Positions 51,462-60,400 of a DNA stretch of 64,000 nucleotides are shown piece after piece (positions within the stretch are counted from its first letter, which is position 1; the number at the start of each line of letters is the position of its first letter). This DNA comes from Neolewinella aquimaris. GTDB lineage: Bacteria; Bacteroidota; Bacteroidia; Chitinophagales; Saprospiraceae. The stretch lies in assembly GCF_014197245.1 (NCBI RefSeq), contig NZ_JACIFF010000009.1:1-64000 (forward strand), read 5' to 3'. The notes beneath the pieces are model-generated. The model saw only the letters and a list, made by a program, of their open reading frames with translations. It did not search any database and was not told the DNA's origin. Position numbers and translations under genes: made by a program.

Positions 51462-52205
51462 CTAATTCGAGTCCAAGTGTTTTAGCAGCGCTAAGTAGTC
51501 CTCCTTGTTGTTCTTGAGCCGTTCCTTTCGCACGTACTGAGCGGCGGTATCCGCTTCTTTCCCCCTGAGGTTGTTCAGTACATCCTTCATTTTATCGACC
51601 TCAACGCTGCCGCCCGGGCTGATGAAGTAATATCGGGTAACGCGCTTGAGGGTCCGCCTTGGCTCACTGGTATCAAACATGTTTTTCTGGGGTGGGTCCT
51701 GCCATGCAGTACTCTCGTGGATTAGCATACGGTACTGCTTGCCCGTAAAGGCTACCTCGTACCACTGCACCCCCTTAATGCGGCCTACCGGATCGAAACC
51801 GGAGATAAAGACCCGACCGTTATTGTCCTGTACCGTCTGTACTGCCCGACTATCGAGCTCGTACACTTCCCCCTCCACTTTTACCTCTACCTTCTGGTCG
51901 ACCAACCGAATACGGCCCGGCATCTGGTAATCCTCGCCGCTCTTCAAGCGTACGTAAAAAAGGGTGAACTCTGAGTCGAGGTAGGCCCTTTCTGCATCTA
52001 TTTCGTAGGCCAAATCAGGATTGCTTACGTAGAATGCACCACCAGCCGTGAGTGCCGCGCTAGGGTTTTGCAGGTTGAACATGGCTTGGCGCGTCTTGTC
52101 GTTTGGTTCCGCCTGGTCGGAGAAATCAGTCGTCTCGTTCTGGGCACTTGCCGTCAACGAGGCGAACATTGCAATTTGAATAAGGAACCGGGCACTTGTC
52201 TTCAT
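51462..52205 (-). CDS. Exported protein of unknown function
   Basis: A 247-residue protein with a cleavable signal (MKTSARFLIQIAMFASLTASAQ). The middle is beta-rich (PGRIRLVDQKVEVKVEGEVYELD, GVQWYEVAFTGKQYRMLI) and the end is helical and charged (VDKMKDVLNNLRGKEADTAAQYVRKERLKNNKEDYLALLKHL). I do not recognise the family. It is a Bacteroidota-type periplasmic or surface protein, with no link to the GMC pair beyond orientation. The gene starts 35 bp after the SusD-side hairpin. Confidence 0.7.
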   Translation of the reverse strand: MKTSARFLIQIAMFASLTASAQNETTDFSDQAEPNDKTRQAMFNLQNPSAALTAGGAFYVSNPDLAYEIDAERAYLDSEFTLFYVRLKSGEDYQMPGRIRLVDQKVEVKVEGEVYELDSRAVQTVQDNNGRVFISGFDPVGRIKGVQWYEVAFTGKQYRMLIHESTAWQDPPQKNMFDTSEPRRTLKRVTRYYFISPGGSVEVDKMKDVLNNLRGKEADTAAQYVRKERLKNNKEDYLALLKHLDSN

Positions 52206-52235
52206 GATCTATGAATTACGATATCTACAACTTAC

Positions 52236-52277
52236 AATAAAAACGGCGGACACATCAGTTCGATGCGTCCGCCGTAG
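52236..52277 (-). terminator. Terminator of the SusC-SusD operon
   Basis: On the minus strand ACGGCGGAC and GTCCGCCGT form a long stem, extended by GCATC/GATGT, followed by TTTTTA. It is 33 bp after the SusD stop. Confidence 0.85.
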
Positions 52278-52309
52278 CTTAACTATTGGAAATGGTAACT
52301 ACTTACCCT

Positions 52310-53662
52310 CTAGTTAAATACAGGGGTAGGATCGTCCAGGGTCTTATTTCCTGGATAGCTGCTGTTGGAAGAAATCTCCGTGGAAGGGTAGAGGAAACGT
52401 TCCGCCGGGGTGCTGCGCGTATCCATATCGGCTCCGATGAGGTTATCGGTGCGGATAATGTCGTAGAACGTAGGCAGTCCGAAGACGGACACGTACTTTT
52501 CTACCAGGATAGCTTCGATCAGATCGGCTCCGCTTAGATCAGTATCGTCCAGGTCATCGTAGGAATCCGTTCCGGTCAGTTGATCCCAGTAATTGCGGGC
52601 GTTATTCAGGGCGGTCAGGGCGGTTTCTTCATCACCCGTACGCGCGGCGGACTCGGCGATGATCAGTTGTACTTCGGGGTAACCGATAAGCGGGAAGTTG
52701 GCGTCCTTGGCGAAAAAGCCGTCGTCGTTCACGTTGATCCGGTAGATACCCTGATCCACGCCGGAACTGAAGAGCGCCAGACGGGCGGCATCATCGGTTT
52801 TGCCGTCTGCACGCGACATGGGCGTATCTGCGGCCAGGAAGTTGTACAGCGTAGACTGAACCGTGCTGTCGTTACCGAAAGACAGGTAGTTGGCGCGCTG
52901 CTCGGCCTCGAACTGGTAGATTAGGTTCTCCGCGAAGTCAGTCGTCGTATGGATAATTTCGACACCATCCGTCATATCGTTAAAGTTAGCAGCCTGGGCC
53001 GCACTGAGCGCGGATGCGTAGTCGCTCTGAGCAAGATAGTAGCGAGCCAGCAGTGCACTGCCGAATTCGCCCCAGGTCGTGCCGCCTTCACCGGTGGTGA
53101 GGACTTGGTTAGCCGTGGAGACGAGATTGCCGGCGCCCTGTCCGCCGATAGAAGCCTGGATCAAACCGATCGCGGCCGCTAAGACCTGCTCCTGAGGTTC
53201 GTACGTTGGATCGGGAAAATCCAGTTTGTTGACCTCGGAATAGGGTACATCGCCAAACATGAGGGCTGCTTCGGCCACGTAATAGCCTTCGAGCAACTTA
53301 GCGTAATTCGCGATCACACCTAATCCTTCCGAAGTAGCCTGCTCCTGTGCGATTTGGGCCTGAGAGATTCCCTGCTGAAACAGGTCTTCCCATACCTCGT
53401 CGAAGGTAGCGGCTCCTACCTCAAAGCGGTCCTGGGTAATGTACTGCCGGTCGGTACCGGCAAATTGGTCGGACCACATTCCGGAAATACGCAAGGGTTC
53501 GGCTTCGGCGATCGCCGCCGTGTTGAGAACCACTTGGTTAAAGACCAGCTGGGCCGGTACTTCGGTAAACTCATTGGGATTGAGGTTGAGGTCATCGACG
53601 ATGCTCTCACAAGACGTAAATAGTGCTGCGGAAATCAGGCCCGCGTATACTATGTTTTTCAT
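52310..53662 (-). CDS. SusD/RagB-family nutrient-binding lipoprotein
   Basis: A 450-residue lipoprotein (signal ending in ALFTSC) with the SusD-like TPR and variable layers: DLNLNPNEFTEVPAQLVFN at the N-terminus, QDRFEVGAATFDEVWEDLFQQGISQAQ, FGDVPYSEV, YNFLAADTPMSR, PLIGYPEVQLIIAESAARTGDEETALTALNNAR, and the C-terminal ERFLYPSTEISSNSSYPG. It caps the SusC channel and binds substrate outside the outer membrane. Short for the family and without an adjacent glycosidase, it may import peptides or another nutrient rather than a polysaccharide. It is cotranscribed with the SusC gene 116 bp upstream. Confidence 0.93.
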   Translation of the reverse strand: MKNIVYAGLISAALFTSCESIVDDLNLNPNEFTEVPAQLVFNQVVLNTAAIAEAEPLRISGMWSDQFAGTDRQYITQDRFEVGAATFDEVWEDLFQQGISQAQIAQEQATSEGLGVIANYAKLLEGYYVAEAALMFGDVPYSEVNKLDFPDPTYEPQEQVLAAAIGLIQASIGGQGAGNLVSTANQVLTTGEGGTTWGEFGSALLARYYLAQSDYASALSAAQAANFNDMTDGVEIIHTTTDFAENLIYQFEAEQRANYLSFGNDSTVQSTLYNFLAADTPMSRADGKTDDAARLALFSSGVDQGIYRINVNDDGFFAKDANFPLIGYPEVQLIIAESAARTGDEETALTALNNARNYWDQLTGTDSYDDLDDTDLSGADLIEAILVEKYVSVFGLPTFYDIIRTDNLIGADMDTRSTPAERFLYPSTEISSNSSYPGNKTLDDPTPVFN

Positions 53663-53710
53663 TGAATCTTATTAAGTGGAGGTTGGAAAAAACGTGGGTA
53701 GTATGGCTGC

Positions 53711-53749
53711 CGATTAGAGGATGCTGCTTTAGAGAGCATCCTCCAATCG
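53711..53749 (-). promoter_or_regulatory. Hairpin between the SusC and SusD genes
   Basis: CGATTAGAGGATGCT (53711-53725) and AGCATCCTCCAATCG (53735-53749) form a 15-bp stem with one mismatch, 28 bp after the SusC stop. There is no T-tract. It may adjust the relative amounts of the two proteins or protect the upstream mRNA. Confidence 0.55.
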
Positions 53750-53777
53750 TACTGGCCTACATAAAACCACACGTCAT

Positions 53778-56700
53778 TTAGAAGCCGAACTTCAGGTTGA
53801 AGAGTACGGAACGGCTACCCGGGTTGTTGAAGTAGTTCAGACCACGACCGCGGGAAGCACCAGTTAGGTTCGTATCGGGATCGGCACCCTCGAATGGAGT
53901 CCACAGAACGAGGTTACGACCGGTGACACCGACACTCAGGTTGCTCAGTCCAACCGTCTTCAGCATGCTTAGGGGAAGGGAGTAGCTGAGGGTAACTTCG
54001 CGTAGACGAGTCCAGGAAGCATCTTCGACAAACTGTTCGTCGATTTCACCGAAACCACCACCGTTACCGAGGTACCAGGAGGCATCGGCGGCGACGGGGC
54101 CGGCACCGAAGTCAATCACGTTACCACGGAACTGGGTGCCCGCCGGGATGGTTGCGCCAGCGGCGTTCTTGATGTCGGAAGGAGCAGTAGAGATATTGGC
54201 AGTGTTGGGGTGAATACCGAAGTAGTTGAGTACACCCTTCGTACCATTCCACATGTCCTGACCCTGAGCGGTTTCAAACAGTACGCTGAGTGAAATGCCC
54301 TTGTATCCGAACTCGCTACCGAGGCCACCACGCCAGTCTGGGTTCGGGTCACCGATCACGTCCTGTTCAGGATCGTTGAAGGGGAATCCGTTTTCGTTAA
54401 GGCTTAGGTCGCCGTTAGCTTCCCGGGCATACTTACCACCGTAGATCGCGGCGAAGGTTTCACCTTCCACGAGGGCCGACGAAGTAGAGGTAAAGCCGTT
54501 GAGGATAAGACGGCTGACGTCGGGCAGTTCCGTAACGGTGTTCTCGTTGTGGCTTGCGTTACCGAAAATGCGCCACCGGGTATCGCTGGTGGTGATCAGG
54601 TTGTATGCAAAGTCAAACTCCACACCCGTGTTGGTGATTTCGGCGATGTTGGCAAACCTAGAGGAGAATCCGCTGCTGGGGGGGGTCTCCACCTCCAACA
54701 GGGCATCCTTGGTAACCCGATCATAGTAGGTCAGTCCAATGCTGAGCCGGTTCTGAAGGAAGCGGAAGTCACCACCGAACTCAATTTCCTTGACGATCTC
54801 GTTAGTCAGGTTAGGATTACCCTGAATCGAGCTGCGTGCGTACGATCCGCCGTAGTTGAGGCCGTCCAGTACATCACCCCAACCGCCGGAACCCGGGGTG
54901 GTCGGAACGAAGGTGGAAAGGTTCCGGTACAGGGGGGGCTCGATGCCTACCTCACCGTAGCTGGCCCGCAGCTTGACGAAGCTGATACCCTTGGTGTCGT
55001 CATCTAAGACTTTGTAGCCGATGCTGGCACTGGGGTAGAAGAAAATGTTGTCGGGAAGTGCCGCCGTGCGCTCGGCCCGGCCGCTTACCTCAACGAGGAG
55101 GTTTTGAATGACCGTGAAGTTCAGTACACCGAAGACGCCGTTCTTCTTGTTGCGGCTGAGGAACTGAGTGGAGCCATTGTTTGAAGCGATGGCATTCTCA
55201 ATGATGAACTTATCCGAAGGCACCAGCAGGTTGGTAGCCGAGCCACTCAGGCGCTGGTAGTCGTTGTCGAAGTAGTTGTAACCAACCGTGTAATCCATCG
55301 AAAAAGCGTCGCTGAATTCATTGTTGCCCGTAAGGATCAGGAAGAGGTTCTGGGTCTTTTCCGTGATCTCGTCTCGGAACAGTCCACCCTGACCGTAATC
55401 GCCGGCAGAGTTTACCGGGAAGACCGTACGGCGCTCGTCCGTGTAGTAGTCCAGTCCGTAGCGGGCGGTAAACTTCAGGTTGGGAAGAATATCGTAGTTC
55501 AATTCGGGGGCAACCAGGAACCGGTCGACCTCGGAGGGGTTAACCTGGCGGTTGATCGTCCAGCCTGGGTTGTTGTAGGCGGGTCTGCCGATACCGAGGT
55601 AGTTGCGGTAGCCCCGGTGGCCCTCGCTGGCGATTCCGTTGGCATCCGTATAGACACCGGAATAGTCCGTGTTGTCAAAGTCGGGAGAGGTACGCAGGTA
55701 GCCCAGGTATAGACCGGCAAGGTTGGAACCCGTCTGTACGCGGTTGGACCGAACGCCGGAATAGCTGCTGTTGACGCGGATATTCAGCTTATCGGTCATG
55801 TTGAAGTCCTGGTTGATGCGGATGGTACTACGATCGTAGTCGGAATTTCCACGCAGGAGACCTTCCTGTTGCAAGTTGGAGAAGCTGACGTAGGTATTGC
55901 TGTTGTCCCCACGGAAGTTGATCCCCACGTTCATGTCCACGGTGTTTCCGGTCTGGAATACCTGCTCCCGGTTGACCTCGTTGAAGGTGGACCGGTCTCC
56001 CTTTTCGGTGATGGGGTAATAAACCGTGCCGGTCTGGTCGCCGGTGAAGAAGCCGCCGTCGGTGTCGACCACGTCGGTGCCACTGCGGTCGGCAATACGA
56101 TCGCCCCAGCTGAGGCCGGTATTGCGAACCGAACGACCGAACTGGTCGAAATTGCTCGTAGTATTGGGAGAACCCTGACCGAATACGTCTTGCTTGTCGT
56201 ACTCGCGGTTTACTTCGTCGAGGCCGTAAGAAATACCGGCGCTCACGCTGTACTTTTTACCGCCCGTACGTCCGCGCTTCGTGTTAATCACCAGTACACC
56301 GTTGGCTGCGCCGGTACCGTAAACGGCGGCGGCAGAAGCACCTTTGAGCACCGTGATGCTCTCAATGTCCTGTGGGTTAATGTCGTTGAGCCGGCTCTGC
56401 TGTACTACACCGGCGGTACCTCCGCCAATGTTGGAGTTGGAGATCGGCACGCCATCCAGAATGATCAGCGGCGAGGCATCACCGAGAATGGTGTTCTGTC
56501 CGCGAATCTGGATGTAGGCACCCGCCCCGGGGTCGCCCGAGTTACGCGTGATGTTGATGCCGGACGTCTTGCCGGCCAGGCCCTGTACCACGCCGGTCTC
56601 ACCCGAACGCTGCAGCACATCCGCCTTAACGAGTGTGGCGGAGGAAAGGTCCTCGTCGCGCCGGCGCTCGATGCCAAGAGCCGTAACGACGACTTCACCC

Positions 56701-56999
56701 AGCTGAGCGGCGTTCTCTTCAAGAACGATGTCGAGCACAGTATTGCCCTGAATGGAAACGACGTTGGTGGTGAAGCCCGTATAGCTGACCACCAGGTTCT
56801 CCGCACCCTCCGGTATGGCGATACTGAAGTTACCGTCGATGTCGGTGACGGTGCCCGAAGTCGTCCCTTCTACAAGAAGGGAAGCGCCGATGAGTGGCTC
56901 TCCCCGCGAGTCCTGGACGGTGCCAGTTACGGTCTGTTGCGCCATCGCTATGCCACAGGCAAAACAGACGAACGCAATCACTAGTGAAAGTCTTTTCAT
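53778..56999 (-). CDS. SusC/RagA-family TonB-linked outer-membrane transporter
   Basis: A 1073-residue TonB-dependent transporter. After the signal (LVIAFVCFACGIAMAQ) comes a carboxypeptidase-D-like domain (about 22-95; TVTGTVQDSRGEPLIGASLLVEG and GNFSIAIPEGAENLVVSYTGF). A plug domain (about 115-225) has LAGKTSGINITRNSGDPGAG, IQIRGQNTILG, PLIILDGVPI and GASAAAVYGTGAANGVLVINTKRG. A 22-strand barrel follows and ends in NLKFGF. It pairs with SusD for TonB-driven uptake. No regulatory sigma/anti-sigma pair or CAZyme flanks it. The 334-bp region upstream (57000-57333) must hold its promoter but shows no recognisable box. Confidence 0.95.
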   Translation of the reverse strand: MKRLSLVIAFVCFACGIAMAQQTVTGTVQDSRGEPLIGASLLVEGTTSGTVTDIDGNFSIAIPEGAENLVVSYTGFTTNVVSIQGNTVLDIVLEENAAQLGEVVVTALGIERRRDEDLSSATLVKADVLQRSGETGVVQGLAGKTSGINITRNSGDPGAGAYIQIRGQNTILGDASPLIILDGVPISNSNIGGGTAGVVQQSRLNDINPQDIESITVLKGASAAAVYGTGAANGVLVINTKRGRTGGKKYSVSAGISYGLDEVNREYDKQDVFGQGSPNTTSNFDQFGRSVRNTGLSWGDRIADRSGTDVVDTDGGFFTGDQTGTVYYPITEKGDRSTFNEVNREQVFQTGNTVDMNVGINFRGDNSNTYVSFSNLQQEGLLRGNSDYDRSTIRINQDFNMTDKLNIRVNSSYSGVRSNRVQTGSNLAGLYLGYLRTSPDFDNTDYSGVYTDANGIASEGHRGYRNYLGIGRPAYNNPGWTINRQVNPSEVDRFLVAPELNYDILPNLKFTARYGLDYYTDERRTVFPVNSAGDYGQGGLFRDEITEKTQNLFLILTGNNEFSDAFSMDYTVGYNYFDNDYQRLSGSATNLLVPSDKFIIENAIASNNGSTQFLSRNKKNGVFGVLNFTVIQNLLVEVSGRAERTAALPDNIFFYPSASIGYKVLDDDTKGISFVKLRASYGEVGIEPPLYRNLSTFVPTTPGSGGWGDVLDGLNYGGSYARSSIQGNPNLTNEIVKEIEFGGDFRFLQNRLSIGLTYYDRVTKDALLEVETPPSSGFSSRFANIAEITNTGVEFDFAYNLITTSDTRWRIFGNASHNENTVTELPDVSRLILNGFTSTSSALVEGETFAAIYGGKYAREANGDLSLNENGFPFNDPEQDVIGDPNPDWRGGLGSEFGYKGISLSVLFETAQGQDMWNGTKGVLNYFGIHPNTANISTAPSDIKNAAGATIPAGTQFRGNVIDFGAGPVAADASWYLGNGGGFGEIDEQFVEDASWTRLREVTLSYSLPLSMLKTVGLSNLSVGVTGRNLVLWTPFEGADPDTNLTGASRGRGLNYFNNPGSRSVLFNLKFGF

Positions 57000-57333
57000 G
57001 CTAGTCTAAATTTAGTTGATTACTTGTCTCAATGTGAAAAAATATGGTTAGGGCACAGCAGGCTCGATTGCTCGCTGTGGGCTCTGTTAGGGTCGGTCGT
57101 GTGGCTGGTATCTGGGTATGGTCGGGCGGATTTTTGGCATAAAACAGATCGAAATCTGCATCATCCCCACCCCACTAAATGAGTGGAGCGGCCAAAATGT
57201 GAACGCTAAGTTAAAATATTTCGCTGCCTAAGCAACCAATAATTTTTTCGTCCGTCCTTGTAAAATGGCGCGCAACCAAATTCGGTACCGTCGGCAGTGG
57301 ACGATCTTAGATGCTAGCCAGCACCGCGGCAAA

Positions 57334-58050
57334 TCATCTGCTCAGGCGGTTTAAGTACAGTTGAATGGTGTTCTCCAGGCCGTAATACAGGGCATCGACC
57401 ACGAGCGCGTGTCCGATGCTAACTTCTTGAAGGTCAGGAAGTTTTTCAGAGAAGAAGGCCAGATTATCCAAATTAAGGTCGTGACCCGCGTTAATGCCCA
57501 GTCCCAGAGCTGCCGCATGGCTACTGGCGATGGCGAAGGGGGCTACTGCCGCCGCCCGGTCAATCGCATACTGGTGCGCGTAGGGTCCGGTGTAAAATTC
57601 TATGCGATCGGTGCCTACAGCAAGGGCACCATCGAGAATTTCCTCGCTGGGATCTACAAATATCGATGTTCGGATGCCGGCATTTTTCAGGCGGCCAATG
57701 ATGCGACTGAGCTCAGTAGCCCGACCCACAGTATCCCAACCATGATCGCTCGTAAGCTGACCGGGCTCGTCGGGGACCAGGGTAACCTGATCGGGCCGAG
57801 CCTCCAGCACAACCTTCAAGAATTTTTCGGTCGGATACCCTTCAATGTTCAGCTCCGTAGTGACCACTTCCTTCAGTGCCTCTACATCGGCATATTTGGC
57901 GTGTCGCTGATCCGGTCGGGGGTGGATCGTGATGCCCTCGGCGCCGTATCGTTCGCAGTCGAGCGCTACCCTGATCAAGTCGGGGAAGTTGGCGCCGCGG
58001 CTATTGCGAATTAGGGCTACCTTATTGAGATTGACGGACAGACGTGGCAT
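57334..58050 (-). CDS. pdxJ: Pyridoxine 5'-phosphate synthase
   Basis: A 238-residue TIM-barrel enzyme that joins 1-deoxy-D-xylulose 5-phosphate and 3-amino-2-oxopropyl phosphate, the last ring-forming step of DXP-dependent vitamin B6 synthesis. Family signatures are LSVNLNKVALIRNSRG at the start, GAEGITIHPRPDQRHA, the substrate-site VTLVPDEPGQLTSDHGWD, IEFYTGPYAHQY and INAGHDLNLDNL. Length and start agree with the family. The NYN-LOTUS gene lies upstream on the same strand, 49 bp away. Confidence 0.95.
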   Translation of the reverse strand: MPRLSVNLNKVALIRNSRGANFPDLIRVALDCERYGAEGITIHPRPDQRHAKYADVEALKEVVTTELNIEGYPTEKFLKVVLEARPDQVTLVPDEPGQLTSDHGWDTVGRATELSRIIGRLKNAGIRTSIFVDPSEEILDGALAVGTDRIEFYTGPYAHQYAIDRAAAVAPFAIASSHAAALGLGINAGHDLNLDNLAFFSEKLPDLQEVSIGHALVVDALYYGLENTIQLYLNRLSR

Positions 58051-58099
58051 GGGAGAGAATGAGTTTGGGGAAAATTACGAATCTCAGAATGCCTCTCCC

Positions 58100-59359
58100 C
58101 TACTCTTCTTCGTTGTCCAGCGCCTGCAGGCGATCCGCCTGATCCGGGTTGCCCGTCAGGGCGAGCGAAAGGGCGGTGTAGTCGAGCGGTTCGTCGAGGT
58201 TGTTTCCGATCCGGGCAAGCATCAGCTGAAAATACCGGTCTTCAATGTCCTCCAGACCGGTAACCTCATCGTGAAAGCCGATCGTATCGTCGACGGAGGG
58301 GCGGAACAAGAAGCACTTAAAGAGGACCTGCCGCACCTTTTTAACCTCCGTCATGGAGAGTTTGGGGAAATCCTCCCGCAACAGCCGTAGGCATTCGTGA
58401 TCGATGTCGGAGAAGGACGCAAAGGAGATATCATCCGCTAAAAAACCGGCGTAGACGTCGATGCCTTCCCACATAATCACGGGGTCAGGCATTCGGATAC
58501 CCTGTTGACCGGCAACCCGGAGATAGAAGCTTGCCAACTGTTCCGGTGCGGGTTGGCGGGTAGATTCGGGTATCTCTACGGTGCCACCGACCAGGCGATA
58601 CTCCGGTTCCTGTTCACCCTCCCGGTGGCGCCGATCGAGGATGTCCGACTGGTCGCGCAAAAAGTGACTGAAGGCCTCGTACCCCAGCAGACTTTCGTCA
58701 AACCCAGGTTCCTGACGTATGATGGCCGGCTTGATGCGTACCTGCTGGATCCATTCCGTACCGTAGTAACGGGCCAGTTGATTCATGGCTATGGACAGCA
58801 GCTCACGGGCACTCTTTACGTTCAGGTCGATGTCGCTCGACGATCCTGTATATAATTTTTGGCAACCCAGCCGGTGGTAGAAGTAAAAATCATCGCAGCT
58901 TTCAATCCAGAAATCATCGGAAACCGCTTCTACTCCGATACCGAGTAGTTTACCCCCCCGGTCGTGGACGATCTGACGCAGCTGGCGGTACTCGCTGCCA
59001 CCCCCGATGATCATAATGGTGGTGGCCGCATCCGGCGACTGCAGGTAGTCGATCACATCGGCGATCAGACGGCGGTTGACCACCGGATTGCCGAGCTTGT
59101 TTGGGAACAGCTGGGTCAGGTCGATAGCCGACTCGCTCAGCACGTCACCGTAGCTGCCCAGTTGGCGCCAATCGGCATAGGCACGGTTGACAACAACCCT
59201 GCCTAAATCGTCGAAGTATTGAAGCAAACAGTTAACATCCACTACCTCTGGCTGGGGCATGGAAGCGGAAATGCGGGAAGGGTTTCCGTTGTTGGCGGCA
59301 TTCAGCAAAGCATCGTGAAGCTGTGCGAAGTCCCAAAAAATAGCTAGGCTATCGAGCAT
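58100..59359 (-). CDS. NYN-domain/LOTUS (OST-HTH) protein
   Basis: A 419-residue cytoplasmic protein. ATG 59359 (MLDSLAIFWDFAQL) begins an apparent NYN/PIN-like ribonuclease domain (1-165) with LIADVIDYL and IMIIGGGSEYRQL strands. The usual acidic set is altered: Asp10 and Asp101 remain, but the SGDSDF loop reads GGGSEY, so one aspartate is Gly and another Glu. Residues 182-258 form a LOTUS-like winged helix (SARELLSIAMNQLARYY...GYEAFSHFLRDQ). An all-alpha C-terminal part (about 265-419) is unassigned. LOTUS domains bind RNA or RNA-binding partners in other systems, so this looks like an RNA-targeting protein with weakened or absent nuclease activity. pdxJ follows on the same strand. Confidence 0.72.
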   Translation of the reverse strand: MLDSLAIFWDFAQLHDALLNAANNGNPSRISASMPQPEVVDVNCLLQYFDDLGRVVVNRAYADWRQLGSYGDVLSESAIDLTQLFPNKLGNPVVNRRLIADVIDYLQSPDAATTIMIIGGGSEYRQLRQIVHDRGGKLLGIGVEAVSDDFWIESCDDFYFYHRLGCQKLYTGSSSDIDLNVKSARELLSIAMNQLARYYGTEWIQQVRIKPAIIRQEPGFDESLLGYEAFSHFLRDQSDILDRRHREGEQEPEYRLVGGTVEIPESTRQPAPEQLASFYLRVAGQQGIRMPDPVIMWEGIDVYAGFLADDISFASFSDIDHECLRLLREDFPKLSMTEVKKVRQVLFKCFLFRPSVDDTIGFHDEVTGLEDIEDRYFQLMLARIGNNLDEPLDYTALSLALTGNPDQADRLQALDNEEE

Positions 59360-59600
59360 GGATACTGAAATGTTAACCCTGCCGTCCGTCGCTATACAAC
59401 AGCCCATCTGCCCGATGTACGGCTTGCGTACTGTGGCAGAGATGGATGGTCGAAAGCATAAAGCTTAGCGGACAAACTGGCAAAAAAGCGGGTCTTATTC
59501 GTTCATAGTGTATAGGCAGAGACAGTAAAAAAGTCTGTAAGGGGAACGTCGGCCTAATACCGAAAAACCTCCCTCTGCAGGAATATATAAGCAAGATAAG

Positions 59601-59614
59601 GTGCAAAGTTGCAC
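59601..59614. promoter_or_regulatory. Palindrome GTGCAA-ag-TTGCAC
   Basis: A perfect 6-bp inverted repeat with a 2-base centre in the 292-bp gap between the NYN-LOTUS gene and the ECF sigma gene, about 240 bp upstream of the former. It is a possible operator. Nothing else is recognised in the gap. Confidence 0.4.
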
Positions 59615-59651
59615 ATAATTGCTCAAGCAGTCAACTTCCGCACAATATTAA

Positions 59652-60194
59652 TTATGCTACGCTGCGCTCCCGCATGACTTCTTCGTACATCTTCTGCAAT
59701 TTCTTACGGGCAAAGAAGATGCGGGACTTGATAGTACCCAGCGGACTGCCGAGTTGTTCGGCGATCTCGTCGTACTTATAACCCTGGTAGGCCATGAGAA
59801 ACGGCACCCGAAAATCATCGGGTAGGCGATCTACGAGCTCCTGTAGCTCGTTAAAGGTGACCTCACTTTCTCCATCGTTTACAACGGTCTTGTTCCCACT
59901 GTTGATGTAGTAGTTATTCGGGGTCTGGTCGATGATTAAGTTGCGGCGCACCTTCTTGCGGTAGTTGTTGATAAAAATATTACGCATGATGGTAACTGCC
60001 CAGGCCTTGAAATTAGTACCCGGATTATACTTTTCCGCATTTGTCATGATGCGAAGGGCCGTATCCTGGTAGAGATCTTCGGCATCATTCATGTTGCCCG
60101 TAAGTTTCAGACTAAAGGCGCGGAGGCTATTGGTAATCGTAGAAAGTAAATCTTGTATATCTTTTTGTTGCTGCTTGGTAGCTGTCATCTTCAT
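59652..60194 (-). CDS. ECF-family RNA polymerase sigma factor
   Basis: A 180-residue sigma-70-type factor. Region 2 (about 20-85) has NMNDAEDLYQDTALRIMTNAEKYNPGTNFKAWAVTIMRNIFINNYRK, and region 4 (about 115-172) has LVDRLPDDFRVPFLMAYQGYKYDEIAEQLGSPLGTIKSRIFFARKKL. No anti-sigma gene is adjacent. The sequence texture recalls widespread ECF-like factors of Bacteroidota with a housekeeping role. A TAATTTTG box at 60223-60230 is its likely promoter. Confidence 0.93.
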   Translation of the reverse strand: MKMTATKQQQKDIQDLLSTITNSLRAFSLKLTGNMNDAEDLYQDTALRIMTNAEKYNPGTNFKAWAVTIMRNIFINNYRKKVRRNLIIDQTPNNYYINSGNKTVVNDGESEVTFNELQELVDRLPDDFRVPFLMAYQGYKYDEIAEQLGSPLGTIKSRIFFARKKLQKMYEEVMRERSVA

Positions 60195-60222
60195 TTGATT
60201 TGCGGCCTGTAAAAAATATTTA

Positions 60223-60230
60223 CAAAATTA
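60223..60230 (-). promoter_or_regulatory. -7 box TAATTTTG for the ECF sigma gene
   Basis: A perfect TAnnTTTG match on the minus strand, about 29 bp before the ATG at 60194. Confidence 0.5.
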
Positions 60231-60262
60231 ACCCCTACGGGGACATTAAGCAAATACCTACC

Positions 60263-60295
60263 GGCCATTATGGCCCCATTATGTACAAGTTTCGT
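60263..60295. promoter_or_regulatory. Palindrome and direct repeats between the sigma and XRE genes
   Basis: GGCCATTATGGCC (60263-60275) is a near-perfect palindrome that overlaps the direct repeat CCATTATG at 60265 and 60276 (11-bp spacing). A GTAC-aagtttc-GTAC inverted repeat follows at 60283-60297. This divergent region may be bound by the XRE protein. Confidence 0.4.
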
Positions 60296-60400
60296 ACCAA
60301 AGGGCCATAAAAATCGACCATAGGGTAAAAAAATTTGACAACTGCCCAACCATAATCGTCACCGAATTGTAAACTAGAAACATCAGCTCACGAGATACGT

